DNA of 64,000 bases from Shewanella carassii (GCF_002777975.1 NZ_NGVS01000028.1:62001-126000), one strand, 5' to 3'; counted from the first letter of the stretch, positions 51,898 through 63,489 are shown. Numbers and translations: made by a program. The notes: generated by a model from the sequence alone, not told the origin.

Positions 51898-53397
51898 ATG
51901 AATAAAGATATTTTGCTGGTCGCTGAAGCGGTTTCCAACGAAAAGGCTGTACCGCGCGAAAAGATTTTCGAGGCGCTCGAAATTGCGCTGGCTACCGCAA
52001 CCAAGAAAAAGTATGAAGGCGATATCGATGTTCGTGTTGCCATAGATCGCAAAACCGGCGACTACGAGACTTTCCGTCGCTGGTTGGTGGTTGATGATAA
52101 CGGTGAAGCGTTGGAAAACCCTTACCGTGAAATCACCCTGGAAGCGGCTCGTTATGAGAACCCTGAGATCCAGCCTGGTGAGTTCATTGAAGATGAAATC
52201 GATTCGGTACAATTCGACCGTATCACTACTCAAACCGCCAAGCAGGTAATAGTACAGAAAGTCCGTGAAGCCGAGCGCGCCCAAATTGTCGAGCAGTTTA
52301 TCGACAAAGAAGGTGAGTTGGTTACCGGTGTGGTCAAAAAGAGCAACCGCGACAGCGTAGTGGTTGATCTTGGCAACAACGCCGATGGCGTGCTGTTCAA
52401 AGAAGATCTGATCTCCCGTGAGACTTTCCGTCCGGGTGACCGGGTACGCTCCCTGCTGTATGCTGTGCGTCCCGAGGCCCGTGGTGCTCAGTTGTTCCTG
52501 ACCCGCACCAAGCCAGAGATGCTGATCGAACTATTCCGTGTTGAAGTACCGGAAATTGCCGATGAGATGATCGAAGTGATGGGCGCCGCTCGCGACCCAG
52601 GTTCACGGGCCAAGATCGCCGTGAAATCAAACGATCGTCGTATCGACCCTATCGGTGCCTGCGTAGGTATGCGTGGAGCCCGGGTACAGGCCGTATCCAA
52701 TGAGCTTGGCGGCGAGCGTGTTGACATAGTGCTGTGGGACGATAACCCGGCACAATTTGTTATCAACGCTATGGCGCCGGCCGATGTGGCCTCAATTATT
52801 GTTGACGAAGATAACCATTCCATGGATATCGCCGTCGAAGCCGATAGTCTGGCACAAGCTATCGGCCGCAATGGTCAAAACGTTCGTTTGGCGACACAGC
52901 TGACCGGCTGGGTACTGAACGTGATGACAGTGGAAGACATGAACAAGAAACATCAGGCCGAAAGCGCCAAAGTGATGGAGCTGTTCATGGGTGCGTTGGA
53001 TGTGGACGAAGATTTCGCCCAGGTGCTGGCCGACGAAGGATTCACCTCTCTGGAAGAGGTGGCTTATGTTCCTGTTTCCGAGCTGTTGGCCATCGAAGGA
53101 TTTGATGAAGACATAGTTGCCGCATTGCGTGAGCGCGCCAAGGCTGCCTTGTCTACCCGTGCACTGGCATCCGAAGAAGCACTGGATGGTGCCGAACCGA
53201 GTGAAGAGTTGTTGTCCATGCCTGGAATGGAGCGCCACCTGGCCTACGTTCTGGCAAGTATGGGTGTGATAACTCTGGAAGATTTAGCCGAGCAAGGCAT
53301 TGACGATTTGATCGAAATTGAAGAATTGACAGAAGAAAAAGCAGGTGAGCTCATCATGGCAGCCCGCAACATCTGTTGGTTTGGCGAAGAAGCATAG
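51898..53397 (+). CDS. nusA: Transcription termination/antitermination factor NusA
   Basis: 499 residues. N-terminal RNA-polymerase-binding domain ([21 protein letters not shown]), then S1 domain around 135-200, and KH domains with [14 protein letters not shown] and [12 protein letters not shown]. Two C-terminal acidic repeats end the protein ([39 protein letters not shown]), as in E. coli NusA. Controls pausing and termination; known to autoregulate its operon in E. coli. Confidence 0.97.
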   Translation: MNKDILLVAEAVSNEKAVPREKIFEALEIALATATKKKYEGDIDVRVAIDRKTGDYETFRRWLVVDDNGEALENPYREITLEAARYENPEIQPGEFIEDEIDSVQFDRITTQTAKQVIVQKVREAERAQIVEQFIDKEGELVTGVVKKSNRDSVVVDLGNNADGVLFKEDLISRETFRPGDRVRSLLYAVRPEARGAQLFLTRTKPEMLIELFRVEVPEIADEMIEVMGAARDPGSRAKIAVKSNDRRIDPIGACVGMRGARVQAVSNELGGERVDIVLWDDNPAQFVINAMAPADVASIIVDEDNHSMDIAVEADSLAQAIGRNGQNVRLATQLTGWVLNVMTVEDMNKKHQAESAKVMELFMGALDVDEDFAQVLADEGFTSLEEVAYVPVSELLAIEGFDEDIVAALRERAKAALSTRALASEEALDGAEPSEELLSMPGMERHLAYVLASMGVITLEDLAEQGIDDLIEIEELTEEKAGELIMAARNICWFGEEA

Positions 53398-53421
53398 TCG
53401 ATCAACAGGGGGATTTAACTG

Positions 53422-56079
53422 ATGGCAGAGACAACAGTAGAGAAACTGTCCACTGAAGTGGGAAAAAGCGTAGAGCGATTGATCGAGCAGTTTTCCAAGG
53501 CCGGTATCAAGAAAGGCAAGAATGACAGCGTCACCGAGGCCGAGAAACAGCAACTGCTGGACTACCTGAAAAAACAACATGGTGCGGACAGTGCGCCCAC
53601 CAAGATGACATTACAGCGTAAAACCGTATCGACTTTGAGTGTTGCCGGCAGCGGCGGCCAGTCCAAAGACGTCAAAGTCGAAGTACGCAAGAAACGCACC
53701 TTTGTGAAGCGTGACCCGGCCGAATTGGCCCGTCAGGCGGAAGAACAGGCTCGCGCCGAAGCCGAAGCCAAAGCTCAGGCAGAAGCCGAAGCGAAAGCCA
53801 AGGCAGAAGCTGAAGCCAAGGCTAAGGCAGAAGCCGAAGCGAAAGCCAAGGCGGAAGCTGAAGCCAAGGCCAAGGCTAAAGTGGCTCAGGATGCCGGTAA
53901 AGCCAAAGAAGAGGTTAAGGCCGATCCCAAGACCAGCGCTGAGCAGGAAGCTGCCCGTGTTGAGGCCGAGCGTCTGAAAGCGGCTCAGGCTGAAGCTGTT
54001 AAGCGCAAGGCCGATGAAGAAGCCGCCCGTGCGGCAGCCGAAGCCCGTCGCCTGGCTGAAGAGAATGAAAAGCGCTGGGCCGAAGAAGAGCGTCAGCGTC
54101 TTGAGGCCGAGAAGCGCAGCGATCACCATATCACTACCTCTAAAGTGGCCCGCGCCGCCGAAGACACCAGCGATATGGATGAGGAGAAGCGTGGTCGTCG
54201 TTCACGTCACAAGAGTGCCGGTAAGAAACGTACCAAGGACTCCCGTGACGGTCGCGAGCGCAACATCCGTAACCGTGCGCCTCAAGCCATGAACCATGGC
54301 TTCAATAAGCCGGTTGCCGCAGTCAACCGCGATGTACGCATAGGTGAAACCATTACTGTGGCCGAGCTGGCGCAGAAGATGGCCATCAAAGCCACTGAAA
54401 TCATCAAGACCATGATGAAGATGGGCTCTATGGTGACCATTAACCAGGTACTGGATCAGGAAACTGCCCAACTGGTTGCCGAGGAGATGGGCCACAAGGT
54501 TGTGCTTATCCGTGAAAACGAGCTGGAGCATCAAGTTCTGGCCGACCGTGACGGTGAAGATGTCAAGCTGGAGCCTCGTGCGCCGGTTGTGACCATCATG
54601 GGTCACGTTGACCACGGTAAGACCTCGTTGCTTGACTATATCCGTCGCACCAAGGTTGCGGCCGGCGAAGCAGGTGGTATTACCCAGCATATCGGTGCCT
54701 ACCATGTAGAAACCGATAACGGCATGATCACCTTCCTGGATACTCCAGGTCACGCTGCGTTTACCGCTATGCGTGCCCGTGGTGCCAAGGCTACTGATAT
54801 CGTGGTTCTGGTAGTGGCTGCCGATGACGGCGTAATGCCTCAGACCATTGAAGCTATCCAGCATGCCAAGGCCGGTGGTGTACCGCTGATTGTGGCGGTG
54901 AACAAGATGGATAAGCCTGAAGCCGATGTCGATCGCGTCAAGAGTGAACTGTCTCAGCACGGCGTGATGTCGGAAGAGTGGGGCGGCGACAACATGTTTG
55001 TGTTCGTATCTGCCAAGACAGGTATGGGCGTAGACGAGCTGCTGGAAGGTATCTTGCTGCAAGCCGAAATTCTCGAGCTCAAGGCCGTACGTGACGGCAT
55101 GGCCGCCGGTGTGGTTGTTGAGTCTCAGCTGGACAAGGGCCGTGGTCCTGTTGCTACCATCCTGGTTCAGGAAGGTACTCTGCGTCAGGGCGATATCGTT
55201 CTGTGTGGTTTGGAGTACGGTAAGATCCGTGCCATGAAGGATGAAAACGGCAAGAACATCACTGAAGCCGGTCCGTCGATTCCGGTTGAAATCCTGGGTC
55301 TGTCTGGGGTGCCTTCTGCCGGTGACGAAGCGACCGTTGTTCGTGATGAGCGTAAGGCCCGTGAAGTTGCCCTGTATCGTCAGGGTAAGTTCCGCGATAT
55401 CAAGCTGGCGCGTCAGCAGAAGTCCAAGCTGGAAAACATGTTTGCCAACATGACCGAAGGCGAAGTGAAAGAGCTGAATATCGTGCTCAAGTCCGACGTA
55501 CAGGGTTCTTTGGAAGCCATCGTCGACTCGCTGACCCGTCTGTCTACCGAAGAAGTGAAAGTGAACATTATCGCCAGTGGCGTGGGGGCACTGACCGAGA
55601 CAGATGCGACTCTGGCCGCAGCGTCCAACGCCATCATGGTGGGCTTTAACGTTCGTGCCGATGCACAGGCTCGTAAGACCATCGAAAGCGAGAGTGTGGA
55701 TCTGCGTTACTACAGCGTGATCTATGACCTCATCGACGAAGTTAAGTCGGCCATGAGCGGTATGCTTTCTCCTGAATTCAAGCAGGAGATCATTGGTCTG
55801 GCTGAAGTGCGTGATGTGTTCAAGTCGCCTAAACTGGGTGCAATCGCCGGTTGTATGGTGACAGAAGGTATCGTTAAGCGTAGCGCACCTATCCGGGTTC
55901 TGCGTGAGAACGTGGTTATCTATGAAGGTGAGCTTGAGTCTCTGCGTCGCTTTAAAGATGACGTTAGCGAAGTTCGCAATGGCATGGAATGTGGTATCGG
56001 CGTGAAGAACTACAATGATGTTCGCGTAGGCGACCAGATTGAAGTGTTCGAAACCGTCGAAGTTGCCCGTACCCTGTAA
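53422..56079 (+). CDS. infB: Translation initiation factor IF-2
   Basis: 885 residues. N-terminal IF2-N domain, then an Ala/Glu/Lys-rich linker (about residues 98-225), and a second IF2-N domain at 300-360. The GTPase core has G1 [10 protein letters not shown] near residue 395, DTPGH and NKMDKPEAD. Domains II-IV follow (C-terminal [15 protein letters not shown]). Brings fMet-tRNA to the 30S subunit. The linker contains a 48-nt tandem repeat (separate entry). Internal starts giving shorter IF2 forms, known in E. coli, are possible but not proved here. Confidence 0.97.
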   Translation: MAETTVEKLSTEVGKSVERLIEQFSKAGIKKGKNDSVTEAEKQQLLDYLKKQHGADSAPTKMTLQRKTVSTLSVAGSGGQSKDVKVEVRKKRTFVKRDPAELARQAEEQARAEAEAKAQAEAEAKAKAEAEAKAKAEAEAKAKAEAEAKAKAKVAQDAGKAKEEVKADPKTSAEQEAARVEAERLKAAQAEAVKRKADEEAARAAAEARRLAEENEKRWAEEERQRLEAEKRSDHHITTSKVARAAEDTSDMDEEKRGRRSRHKSAGKKRTKDSRDGRERNIRNRAPQAMNHGFNKPVAAVNRDVRIGETITVAELAQKMAIKATEIIKTMMKMGSMVTINQVLDQETAQLVAEEMGHKVVLIRENELEHQVLADRDGEDVKLEPRAPVVTIMGHVDHGKTSLLDYIRRTKVAAGEAGGITQHIGAYHVETDNGMITFLDTPGHAAFTAMRARGAKATDIVVLVVAADDGVMPQTIEAIQHAKAGGVPLIVAVNKMDKPEADVDRVKSELSQHGVMSEEWGGDNMFVFVSAKTGMGVDELLEGILLQAEILELKAVRDGMAAGVVVESQLDKGRGPVATILVQEGTLRQGDIVLCGLEYGKIRAMKDENGKNITEAGPSIPVEILGLSGVPSAGDEATVVRDERKAREVALYRQGKFRDIKLARQQKSKLENMFANMTEGEVKELNIVLKSDVQGSLEAIVDSLTRLSTEEVKVNIIASGVGALTETDATLAAASNAIMVGFNVRADAQARKTIESESVDLRYYSVIYDLIDEVKSAMSGMLSPEFKQEIIGLAEVRDVFKSPKLGAIAGCMVTEGIVKRSAPIRVLRENVVIYEGELESLRRFKDDVSEVRNGMECGIGVKNYNDVRVGDQIEVFETVEVARTL
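53779..53874 (+). repeat. 48-nt tandem repeat in infB
   Basis: Two in-frame copies (53779-53826 and 53827-53874) differing at three positions; each encodes [16 protein letters not shown]. Flanking degenerate half-units continue the pattern. Lies in the flexible IF-2 linker. Confidence 0.85.
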
Positions 56080-56092
56080 CGACAACATCGAA

Positions 56093-56114
56093 AAGGGCGG
56101 CTGAGGCCGCCCTT
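56093..56114 (+). terminator. Hairpin between infB and rbfA
   Basis: AAGGGCGGC-TGAG-GCCGCCCTT, 9-bp stem, no U run (GTTGATTTTG follows). Probably a partial attenuator or processing structure. Confidence 0.5.
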
Positions 56115-56136
56115 GTTGATTTTGGGGAAGAATACT

Positions 56137-56550
56137 ATGGCAAAAGAATTTAGTCGTACCCGACGTATCGCCCAGCAACTGCAACAGGAGCTGGCGCAGG
56201 TATTGCAGCGTGATATGAAAGATCCTCGTGTAGGCATGGTCACTGTCAACGACGTGGAAGTCTCACGGGATCTGAGTTATGCAAAAGTGTATGTCACCTT
56301 CTTTGAAGAAGACCCGGTCAAGGTCGATGAAAAGTTGGCTGCACTCAACAAGGCAGCGCCTTATGCCCGCACCCTGGTTGCCGGCAGAATGAAGCTTAGG
56401 GTGATGCCAGAGCTGAGATTTGTCTATGACAAGTCACTGGTCGAGGGGATGAGAATGTCTAACCTGGTGACCGAGGTCATCAATCAGGACAAGGCCAAGC
56501 AGCAAACCTTTGGCACCGAATCCCACGACAAGGATGAGGAAAATAACTGA
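56137..56550 (+). CDS. rbfA: 30S ribosome-binding factor RbfA
   Basis: 137 residues from the ATG at 56137, which starts with the family [14 protein letters not shown]; the upstream ATG at 56113 lies in the hairpin. KH-like fold with [20 protein letters not shown] and the C-terminal [11 protein letters not shown]. Assists 16S rRNA 5'-end maturation and cold adaptation. The stop overlaps the truB start (TGATG). Confidence 0.95.
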   Translation: MAKEFSRTRRIAQQLQQELAQVLQRDMKDPRVGMVTVNDVEVSRDLSYAKVYVTFFEEDPVKVDEKLAALNKAAPYARTLVAGRMKLRVMPELRFVYDKSLVEGMRMSNLVTEVINQDKAKQQTFGTESHDKDEENN

Positions 56551-57497
56551 TGGCGCGTCGTCCCAAAGGCCGTTTGGTCGATGGTATCGTCCTGTTGGAT
56601 AAAGACACAGGCATGAGCTCCAACTTTGCCTTGCAAAGGGTAAAGCGGATTTACAACGCCGCCAAGGCCGGCCATACCGGCGCGCTGGATCCTCTGGCGA
56701 CCGGTATGCTACCCATCTGCCTTGGCGAAGCCACCAAGTTTTCCCAGCACCTGTTGGATGCCGATAAACGCTATCTGGTGACCGCCAAGCTTGGGCAGCG
56801 CACCGATACCAGCGATTCTGACGGCGAAGTGGTACAAACCCGGCCGGTTGAGTTTTCCATGGCCCAACTGGAACAGGCGCTGGAGCATTTTCGTGGCGAT
56901 AGCATGCAGGTGCCTTCCATGTACTCAGCGCTCAAGTATCAGGGCCAACCCTTGTACAAGTACGCCCGGGAAGGCAAGGAAGTACCCCGTGAAGCTAGGC
57001 CTATTCATGTCTATGAGCTCAAGTTCATCTCTTGGGAGAATGATGAGCTGACGCTGGATATTCACTGCTCCAAGGGCACGTACATTCGCACCATAATAGA
57101 TGACTTGGGTGAAATGCTTGGTTGCGGCGCCCATGTGATCATGCTGCGCCGCACTCAGGTGGCGGGTTATCCCTATGAGCGCATGGTTAGTTTGGCACAG
57201 CTCGAAGCCTTGCTGGAACAGGCCATGACCGAAGAACGGGTGCCTTCCGAACTGTTGGACCCTTTGTTGCTCCCCATGGACACAGCGGTAGCCGACCTTC
57301 CAGAGTGCAATGTTCCCGATGCCATGGCTGGTTATCTGCTCAATGGTAACCCGGTGCGGGTCGCCAAGCTGGAGGCCGATACTCTGGTGCGGATCACCTT
57401 GGGTGATGACAAGCGCTTTATCGGTGTTGGCATGATGAATGATGATGGTTTGTTGGCTCCCAAGCGTTTGGTCGTACTGCCAGAAGCAAAAAACTGA
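56550..57497 (+). CDS. truB: tRNA pseudouridine(55) synthase
   Basis: 315 residues. Catalytic aspartate in [16 protein letters not shown] near residue 47; further TruB motifs include [20 protein letters not shown] and [14 protein letters not shown]. The C-terminal PUA-like extension ends with KRLVVLPEA. Isomerises U55 in the T-loop of tRNAs. Translationally coupled to rbfA. Confidence 0.96.
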   Translation: MARRPKGRLVDGIVLLDKDTGMSSNFALQRVKRIYNAAKAGHTGALDPLATGMLPICLGEATKFSQHLLDADKRYLVTAKLGQRTDTSDSDGEVVQTRPVEFSMAQLEQALEHFRGDSMQVPSMYSALKYQGQPLYKYAREGKEVPREARPIHVYELKFISWENDELTLDIHCSKGTYIRTIIDDLGEMLGCGAHVIMLRRTQVAGYPYERMVSLAQLEALLEQAMTEERVPSELLDPLLLPMDTAVADLPECNVPDAMAGYLLNGNPVRVAKLEADTLVRITLGDDKRFIGVGMMNDDGLLAPKRLVVLPEAKN

Positions 57498-57504
57498 GCT
57501 CGAC

Positions 57505-57533
57505 TTGCGATCTACAGCCCTTGGGGTTATTAT
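57505..57533 (+). promoter_or_regulatory. Promoter of rpsO
   Basis: TTGCGA (57505-57510), 17-bp spacer, TATTAT (57528-57533), leaving a leader of about 60 nt. In E. coli the rpsO leader is a regulatory site for S15. Confidence 0.65.
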
Positions 57534-57598
57534 GTCGCGCCCTTTGGCTGAGTTAGTGATCGGCTGGGGAAACTATCAAGACTATTTTGGAGAGACAC

Positions 57599-57868
57599 AT
57601 GTCACTAAGTACTGAAGCGAAAGCGAAAATCCTGGCTGAATTCGGCCGTGGTGAAAACGACACAGGTTCTACTGAAGTTCAGGTTGCACTGTTGACTGCT
57701 CAGATCAACCACCTGCAAGGCCACTTCAAAGAGCACACTCACGATCACCACTCTCGTCGTGGTCTGCTGCGTATGGTTAGCTCTCGTCGTAAGCTGCTGG
57801 CTTACCTGAAGCGTACCGACGTTGCTCGTTATACTGCTCTGATCCAGAAGCTGGGTCTGCGTCGCTAA
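57599..57868 (+). CDS. rpsO: 30S ribosomal protein S15
   Basis: 89 residues from the ATG at 57599 (TGGAGAG upstream), the usual S15 length and start [12 protein letters not shown]. Conserved block [20 protein letters not shown] and [18 protein letters not shown], which contacts 16S rRNA. A terminator follows and the next gene is convergent, so unlike E. coli it is not directly upstream of pnp. Confidence 0.97.
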   Translation: MSLSTEAKAKILAEFGRGENDTGSTEVQVALLTAQINHLQGHFKEHTHDHHSRRGLLRMVSSRRKLLAYLKRTDVARYTALIQKLGLRR

Positions 57869-57890
57869 TCGCGAACTGTACCCAAAGAAG

Positions 57891-57914
57891 AGGAGGCCTT
57901 GGCCTCCTTTTTTT
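57891..57914 (+). terminator. Terminator of rpsO
   Basis: AGGAGGCC-TT-GGCCTCCT followed by T residues. Confidence 0.9.
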
Positions 57915-57979
57915 GTGTCTGTTCTAAGGCGATTAAGCTATGAGAGACTTCCCCCCGGTGTGCCATCCTTAGTAACCAT

Positions 57980-60034
57980 TTAGCTTAACTGACCATCGAG
58001 ATCGAGGATCCTGGCGTTATGGGGGACGATATACTTGGCTTCAAATTCTTCCAGTGGCAGAGGTTGACTGAAATAGAAGCCTTGGCCTATGGCGCAGTGG
58101 TTTTGCTTTAACCACTCCAGTTGCAACTCGTTCTCAATGCCTTCGGCGACAATTTTCAGATCCAATTGCCGCCCCAACATCAAAATAGTGGAGGCTATTG
58201 CGCTCTCTTGCGGCAGATCGGTTACAAAACAGCGGTCAATCTTCATGGTGGTGATTGGTAGGTGTCTTAGGTAAGAGAGGGACGAGTAACCCGTGCCGAA
58301 GTCATCGACGGCAATACCGAATCCTGCCGATTTAAGCTGTTCTAGTTTGCTGATTGCCAGCTCAATATCATTCATCAGTGAGGTCTCGGTGATCTCCACT
58401 TCCAGTAATTCAGGCTTTATTTGATAGCGCAGCGCCATCTGTTTGATATCCGGTACCAGGCTAGCATCGGCAAACTGTTGCGAGGCAACATTGACGGCAA
58501 TAATGGTGCTAAAGTTGTAGTGCTTTTGCCAACGTCGTAGCACTCTACAGCTTTGTTCTATGACCCAACGACCGATAGGGATGATGATCCCGGTTTCTTC
58601 CGCTACCGGAATAAACGACATGGGGCTTATCAGACGACCATCTTTTTGCCAGCGGATCAGCGCCTCGCATCCCACTAATTCGCCGGTTTCGATATTGACC
58701 TTAGGTTGAAAGTGCAGCAGGAATTCGTTGTTACGAATGGCGTCGTGCAGCGAGGCCTCGGTGCGCAGCCTCACCGCCGCCCGCTCTGTCATCTGCTGCT
58801 TGAAGAAGGCCCATTGGTTGGAGCCTGCGGCCTTGGCGCTGTACATGGCGATATCGGCGTGACGAATAAGGTCTTCGGCGCTCAGACCATCTTCCGGATA
58901 AATGGAAATACCTATGGATGCCGCCGGATGAATGGCATGTTCATTGAGCTGCACCGGGGTATTGAGTTGGATCAACAGTTTGTCGACAAAGTCGGCGGCT
59001 TGGGTTGGTGATTGAATTTCATCGGCCAGGATCACAAACTCATCACCGCCGAGGCGGGCCACAGTGCCCTTGTCCCCAACAACCCGCTCCAAGATACGGG
59101 CTATCCTTGCCAGAAACTGATCGCCCACCGCATGCCCCAGTGAGTCGTTGACGTTTTTGAATCTATCGAGGTCAATAAACAACAGACTGAAGTTGCGTTT
59201 ATGTACCCGGGCGCGTTGAATGGTAACGGCTATGGTTTCCAGCAGCAAGGTACGGTTAGGTAGGCCGGTGAGCGGATCCCGGGTCGCCATTTTGCGCAGC
59301 TTACCTTGAGTCTTGCTGAACTGCTTGAGGATCTGGTTGAACTTGGAAGTCACCAGCCCCAATTCATCATCTTTGTGATTGGCCGACACCGGCAGCATGT
59401 TTTCATCCGGAGATTCCGGGTCAATCTTGTCTATCGCTTCACTGATCCGGGCGATGGGCTGAGTCAGGAAACGGTGGAACACTATGGACAGCACCAGAGT
59501 CAGAAATAGCGCTCTGGCCAAGGTTGCCGTAAAACTGAATTGCAGTTGTCTGATCAGGCTTTGGGTTAGCTCCCGAGTATCATAGTTGATGGTGAGCGTG
59601 CCTATCAGTTGCTCCTTTTGCGCGCCTTCAAAATAGAAGGGTCTCAGCAAAGGTCTTGAGATCTGTTTAAGATCGCCAAACAGTTTGAGACTGATATCTC
59701 CGAATGTATCTGAGTGTTCGGGAAGACCGCTGCCGAGATTAACGAATAGGGAGTTATCATCCAAAGTGATCTTGGCCGAGCCGACATGCTCTACCTTCAT
59801 CACCCCTTCAAGGGTTTGCCGGGCCAGATTATCATCCAGCGCCCAAACTGCATTGGCGGCCGGCTGCTCCACAGAATCGAGCAACTCTTGTTGACTGCTG
59901 AGTAATGATTGTCTCTCAGTCTTTACCACAATGGCTATTTCGATGATAAAAATGGCAACGGCAAAAAAAAGCGCGGTGAAAACCACCAGGTTGGTTTGCT
60001 TCCAAGTGAGTGATTTAAACCTGGCAGTATTCAT
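57980..60034 (-). CDS. Membrane GGDEF-EAL cyclic-di-GMP protein
   Basis: 684 residues from the ATG at 60032-60034, with AGGAAGAGG upstream; a frame to 60094 is less likely. Membrane helix near residues 15-38 and a periplasmic sensor region. A second helix around 160-180 (ATLARALFLTLVLSIVF) leads into a HAMP-like segment. The GGDEF domain has intact RLGGDEF near residue 328. The EAL domain has EALIRWQ near 455 and the metal/catalytic DDFGTGYSSLSYL and KIDRCFV motifs. Both domains therefore look catalytically competent; which activity dominates cannot be told. Sits on the opposite strand between rpsO and pnp. Confidence 0.9.
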   Translation of the reverse strand: MNTARFKSLTWKQTNLVVFTALFFAVAIFIIEIAIVVKTERQSLLSSQQELLDSVEQPAANAVWALDDNLARQTLEGVMKVEHVGSAKITLDDNSLFVNLGSGLPEHSDTFGDISLKLFGDLKQISRPLLRPFYFEGAQKEQLIGTLTINYDTRELTQSLIRQLQFSFTATLARALFLTLVLSIVFHRFLTQPIARISEAIDKIDPESPDENMLPVSANHKDDELGLVTSKFNQILKQFSKTQGKLRKMATRDPLTGLPNRTLLLETIAVTIQRARVHKRNFSLLFIDLDRFKNVNDSLGHAVGDQFLARIARILERVVGDKGTVARLGGDEFVILADEIQSPTQAADFVDKLLIQLNTPVQLNEHAIHPAASIGISIYPEDGLSAEDLIRHADIAMYSAKAAGSNQWAFFKQQMTERAAVRLRTEASLHDAIRNNEFLLHFQPKVNIETGELVGCEALIRWQKDGRLISPMSFIPVAEETGIIIPIGRWVIEQSCRVLRRWQKHYNFSTIIAVNVASQQFADASLVPDIKQMALRYQIKPELLEVEITETSLMNDIELAISKLEQLKSAGFGIAVDDFGTGYSSLSYLRHLPITTMKIDRCFVTDLPQESAIASTILMLGRQLDLKIVAEGIENELQLEWLKQNHCAIGQGFYFSQPLPLEEFEAKYIVPHNARILDLDGQLS

Positions 60035-60234
60035 CTGCCTCTTCCTGCTTTGTGAGCGATATCTATATTCAAGGCTAGTCCAAATTGGTAGCAATGCCGC
60101 AACTTGTGGCTGATATAGTCCACTTTAGAAAAAAGAAGCGCCTTTGTCATCATCTGGCACTCTTTATCTATTCAAGAGGTTTGCAGTATACTTACGCGCG
60201 AAATTCAAGGTTATTAAATTAAGGAATGGGTCAA

Positions 60235-62337
60235 GTGAATCCTATTGTAAAAAGTTTTGAGTATGGTCAACACACAGTCACTCTGGAAACAGGGGTTATT
60301 GCACGCCAAGCCGATGCAGCCGTTCTGGCCAGCATGGGCGATACTACAGTTCTGGTGACTGTGGTTGGCAAGAAAGAAGCAGACCCAAGCCGTGACTTTT
60401 TCCCGCTGACTGTTAACTATCAGGAAAAGACTTACGCAGCCGGTAAGATCCCTGGTGGTTTCTTCAAGCGTGAAGGTCGACCATCTGAAGATGAAACACT
60501 GATCGCCCGCCTGATTGACCGTCCTATCCGTCCACTGTTCCCTGACGGCTTCACCAACGAAGTCCAAGTGATCATCACTGTGGTTTCTGTTGATCCACAG
60601 ATCGAGCCAGACATTGTGGCCATGATAGGTACCTCTGCTGCTTTGGCTATTTCCGGTATTCCATTCAATGGTCCTCTGGGTGCGGCACGTGTCGGTTACA
60701 TCAATGGCGAATATGTGCTGAACCCTGGTGCAGAGCTGCGTGAAAACAGCGAGCTGGATCTGGTTGTTGCCGGTACCCAGAGCGCCGTGCTCATGGTGGA
60801 ATCTGAAGCCAAGGCCCTGCCTGAAGAAGTAATGCTGGGTGCCGTGGTATACGGTCACGAGCAGCAGCAGGTGGTAGTTAATGCCATCAATGAACTCAAG
60901 GCCGAAGCCGGTAAGCCTGCTTGGGACTGGACGGCTCCTGTTGCCAACGAAGAGCTGGTTGCCAAGGTTAAGGCGCTGGCCGAAGAAGGTCTTACTGCCG
61001 CTTACCAGATCATCGCCAAGCATGAGCGCCGCGATGCGGTAGTTGAAGTCAAGAAAGCCGCTATCGAAAAGCTGCTCGAGGAAAACCCTGAGCTGGATCA
61101 GCGTGAGCTGGACGGCCTGCTGGGTAGCCTGGAGAAGAAAGTGGTTCGTAGCCGCATCATCAAAGGTATGCCTCGTATCGACGGTCGTGAGCCTGATATG
61201 GTGCGTGCCCTGTCTGTGATGGCCGGCGTGCTGCCACGTACTCACGGTAGCGCCCTGTTTACCCGTGGTGAAACTCAGGCTCTGGTGACCTGTACTCTGG
61301 GTACTGAGCGTGATGCGCAGAAGATTGACTCCATCATGGGCGAGCGTACCAACCGCTTCATGCTGCACTATAACTTCCCTCCATACTCTGTCGGTGAAAC
61401 CGGCATGGTGGGTTCACCCAAGCGTCGTGAAATCGGTCACGGTAAGCTGGCATGGCGTGGTATCAACGCAGTAATGCCTTCTGCTGAAGAATTCCCATAC
61501 AGCGTGCGCGTAGTATCTGAAATCACTGAATCCAACGGCTCCAGCTCTATGGCGTCTGTGTGTGGTACTTCTCTGGCGCTGATGGATGCCGGTGTACCTA
61601 TCAAGACTTCTGTTGCCGGTATCGCCATGGGTCTGGTGAAAGAAGGTGATGACTTCGTGGTACTGTCTGACATTCTGGGCGATGAAGATCACCTGGGTGA
61701 CATGGACTTTAAAGTGGCCGGTACCCGTGATGGTGTGACCGCACTGCAGATGGATATCAAGATTGAAGGTATCACTAAGGAAATCATGGAAATTGCGCTG
61801 CAGCAAGCCTATGGTGCCCGTGTGCATATCCTCAATGTAATGGATCAGGCCATTGGCTCTGCCCGTGACGATATCTCTGACCATGCTCCACGTATCACTA
61901 CCATCAAGATCAACCCTGAGAAGATCCGTGAAGTGATAGGTAAGGGCGGTGCAACTATCCGTGCACTGACCGAAGAGACTGGTACTACCATCGAGCTGGA
62001 AGACGACGGCACTGTGAAGATTGCTTCAAGCAATGCCGATGCCACCAAGGAAGCTATCCGCCGCATCGAAGAGATCACCTCTGAAGTGGAAGTGGGTCGC
62101 ATCTACAAGGGTAAAGTTATCCGCATCGTTGACTTCGGTGCCTTCGTTAACATTCTGCCCGGTAAAGATGGTCTGGTACACATCTCTCAAATCGCTGAAG
62201 AGCGTGTGGCCAACGTATCCGACTACCTGCAACTGAACCAGGAAGTTACCGTTAAGGTAATGGAAGTGGATCGTCAGGGCCGTGTACGTCTGTCTATCAA
62301 GGAAGCACAACAAGCTGCTCCAGAAGCAGCCGAGTAA
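60235..62337 (+). CDS. pnp: Polyribonucleotide nucleotidyltransferase (PNPase)
   Basis: 700 residues from a GTG at 60235: AAGGA lies nine bases upstream and the product starts [12 protein letters not shown] like E. coli Pnp (which uses TTG). The ATG at 60226 is only one base from that site and less likely. Two RNase PH domains; the second holds [24 protein letters not shown]-terminal KH ([15 protein letters not shown]) and S1 ([20 protein letters not shown]) domains. 3'-5' phosphorolytic exoribonuclease of the degradosome. Confidence 0.96.
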   Translation: MNPIVKSFEYGQHTVTLETGVIARQADAAVLASMGDTTVLVTVVGKKEADPSRDFFPLTVNYQEKTYAAGKIPGGFFKREGRPSEDETLIARLIDRPIRPLFPDGFTNEVQVIITVVSVDPQIEPDIVAMIGTSAALAISGIPFNGPLGAARVGYINGEYVLNPGAELRENSELDLVVAGTQSAVLMVESEAKALPEEVMLGAVVYGHEQQQVVVNAINELKAEAGKPAWDWTAPVANEELVAKVKALAEEGLTAAYQIIAKHERRDAVVEVKKAAIEKLLEENPELDQRELDGLLGSLEKKVVRSRIIKGMPRIDGREPDMVRALSVMAGVLPRTHGSALFTRGETQALVTCTLGTERDAQKIDSIMGERTNRFMLHYNFPPYSVGETGMVGSPKRREIGHGKLAWRGINAVMPSAEEFPYSVRVVSEITESNGSSSMASVCGTSLALMDAGVPIKTSVAGIAMGLVKEGDDFVVLSDILGDEDHLGDMDFKVAGTRDGVTALQMDIKIEGITKEIMEIALQQAYGARVHILNVMDQAIGSARDDISDHAPRITTIKINPEKIREVIGKGGATIRALTEETGTTIELEDDGTVKIASSNADATKEAIRRIEEITSEVEVGRIYKGKVIRIVDFGAFVNILPGKDGLVHISQIAEERVANVSDYLQLNQEVTVKVMEVDRQGRVRLSIKEAQQAAPEAAE

Positions 62338-62353
62338 GCTTTCATCGCATGAG

Positions 62354-62381
62354 AAAAGGAGACCTTAGGGTCTCCTTTTTT
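62354..62381 (+). terminator. Terminator of pnp
   Basis: AAAAGGAGACC-TTA-GGGTCTCCTTTTT. Confidence 0.92.
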
Positions 62382-62490
62382 ATTGCCACCACTTAAATTA
62401 TCTTGGATTTGCCCGCGTTGGCGGATAGCGTAGCCACGGCTGTATTGCTATGATTGAGCCTGCATTGGGATATGACAAAGGAAGGATTGG

Positions 62491-63390
62491 ATGAGTTTTA
62501 ATCTGCGCGCCGCTGTGTTTTCTGTACTGGCCGGAGCCAGTTTGCTGACTTCGGGATGCGCTTCCCTGCCGGCGTCTGAAACCAACAGTGAGCTGTTGGT
62601 CGCCCCTGTTTTGCCTGACTATAAGTTGGAAGTCACTCTGGCAAAACTCAACGAGATTCTGGCCAGAGCTGAACTGACCACAGAGCAACGCGCCCGTTTT
62701 CATTATGATCGCGGCGTTATATACGACAGCGTTGGCTTGAGGATCTTGGCTCGCATCGATTTTCATCAAGCGTTGAAACTGCAACCGGATTTAGCCGATG
62801 CCTATAATTTCCTTGGCATCTATTACACTCAGGAAGGTGAGTTTGAAAGCGCCTACGAGGCGTTTGATGCGGTTCTTGAATTATCGCCCGAATATGATTA
62901 TGCCTTTCTCAATCGCGGAATTGCGCTTTACTATGGCGATCGCAAAGAGCTTGCCGCCAAAGATATGGAAAGCTTTTACCTCAAGGATGAAAGCGACGGT
63001 TACCGGGCGCTGTGGTTATATTTGACCGAATATGAACTCTCACCCCAAGAGGCGATTGCAAGGCTGCAATTCAACCGCACCCGTCTGGATGATAATGCCT
63101 GGGCGACAGTGTTGGTTGACTTCTATCTGAGAGCGGTTGATGAGTCTCAGGTATTTGCCATGGCCAAGAGCGGCCTGACTCATCCCAAAGAGTATGCCGA
63201 GCGTTTATGTGAAGCTTATTTCTATCTCGCAAAGCTGGCCGCGGAACAGGGAAATAAAGATAAGGCGGCCGATTATCTGCGCCTGGCGCTGGCCACCAAT
63301 ATCTACGATTTTGTTGAACACAGATATGCCAGAATGGAACTGGCATTGCTGGAGCAAACGCCGGAACCCGTGCAACAGACGGCTAACTGA
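62491..63390 (+). CDS. nlpI: Lipoprotein NlpI (TPR)
   Basis: 299 residues, near E. coli NlpI (294). Lipobox LLTSG-C (Cys23) followed by Ala-Ser, so outer-membrane sorting is expected. TPR-like helix pairs are visible: RARFHYDRGVIYDSVGLRIL, then LADAYNFLGIYYTQEGEFES and YDYAFLNRGIALYYGDRK. NlpI is an adaptor that brings peptidoglycan endopeptidases to the Prc protease. Located directly after pnp, as in E. coli. Start has AAAGGAAGG upstream. Confidence 0.93.
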   Translation: MSFNLRAAVFSVLAGASLLTSGCASLPASETNSELLVAPVLPDYKLEVTLAKLNEILARAELTTEQRARFHYDRGVIYDSVGLRILARIDFHQALKLQPDLADAYNFLGIYYTQEGEFESAYEAFDAVLELSPEYDYAFLNRGIALYYGDRKELAAKDMESFYLKDESDGYRALWLYLTEYELSPQEAIARLQFNRTRLDDNAWATVLVDFYLRAVDESQVFAMAKSGLTHPKEYAERLCEAYFYLAKLAAEQGNKDKAADYLRLALATNIYDFVEHRYARMELALLEQTPEPVQQTAN

Positions 63391-63440
63391 TCTGCCTTTA
63401 TCTGACAATCAAAGGCCTTGCCTAGCCAAGGCCTGAGGGA

Positions 63441-63463
63441 GGCGCTATAATTTGCGCCTTTTT
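63441..63463 (+). terminator. Probable terminator of nlpI / leader of prfC
   Basis: GGCGC-TATAATTT-GCGCC followed by TTTTT. The loop contains TATAAT (63446-63451), so this could alternatively be the -10 region of a prfC promoter. A further AGGCCTTG/CAAGGCCT stem lies at about 63412-63433. Confidence 0.5.
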
Positions 63464-63489
63464 CAAGCGTCATAAGTGTACGGAAGAAC

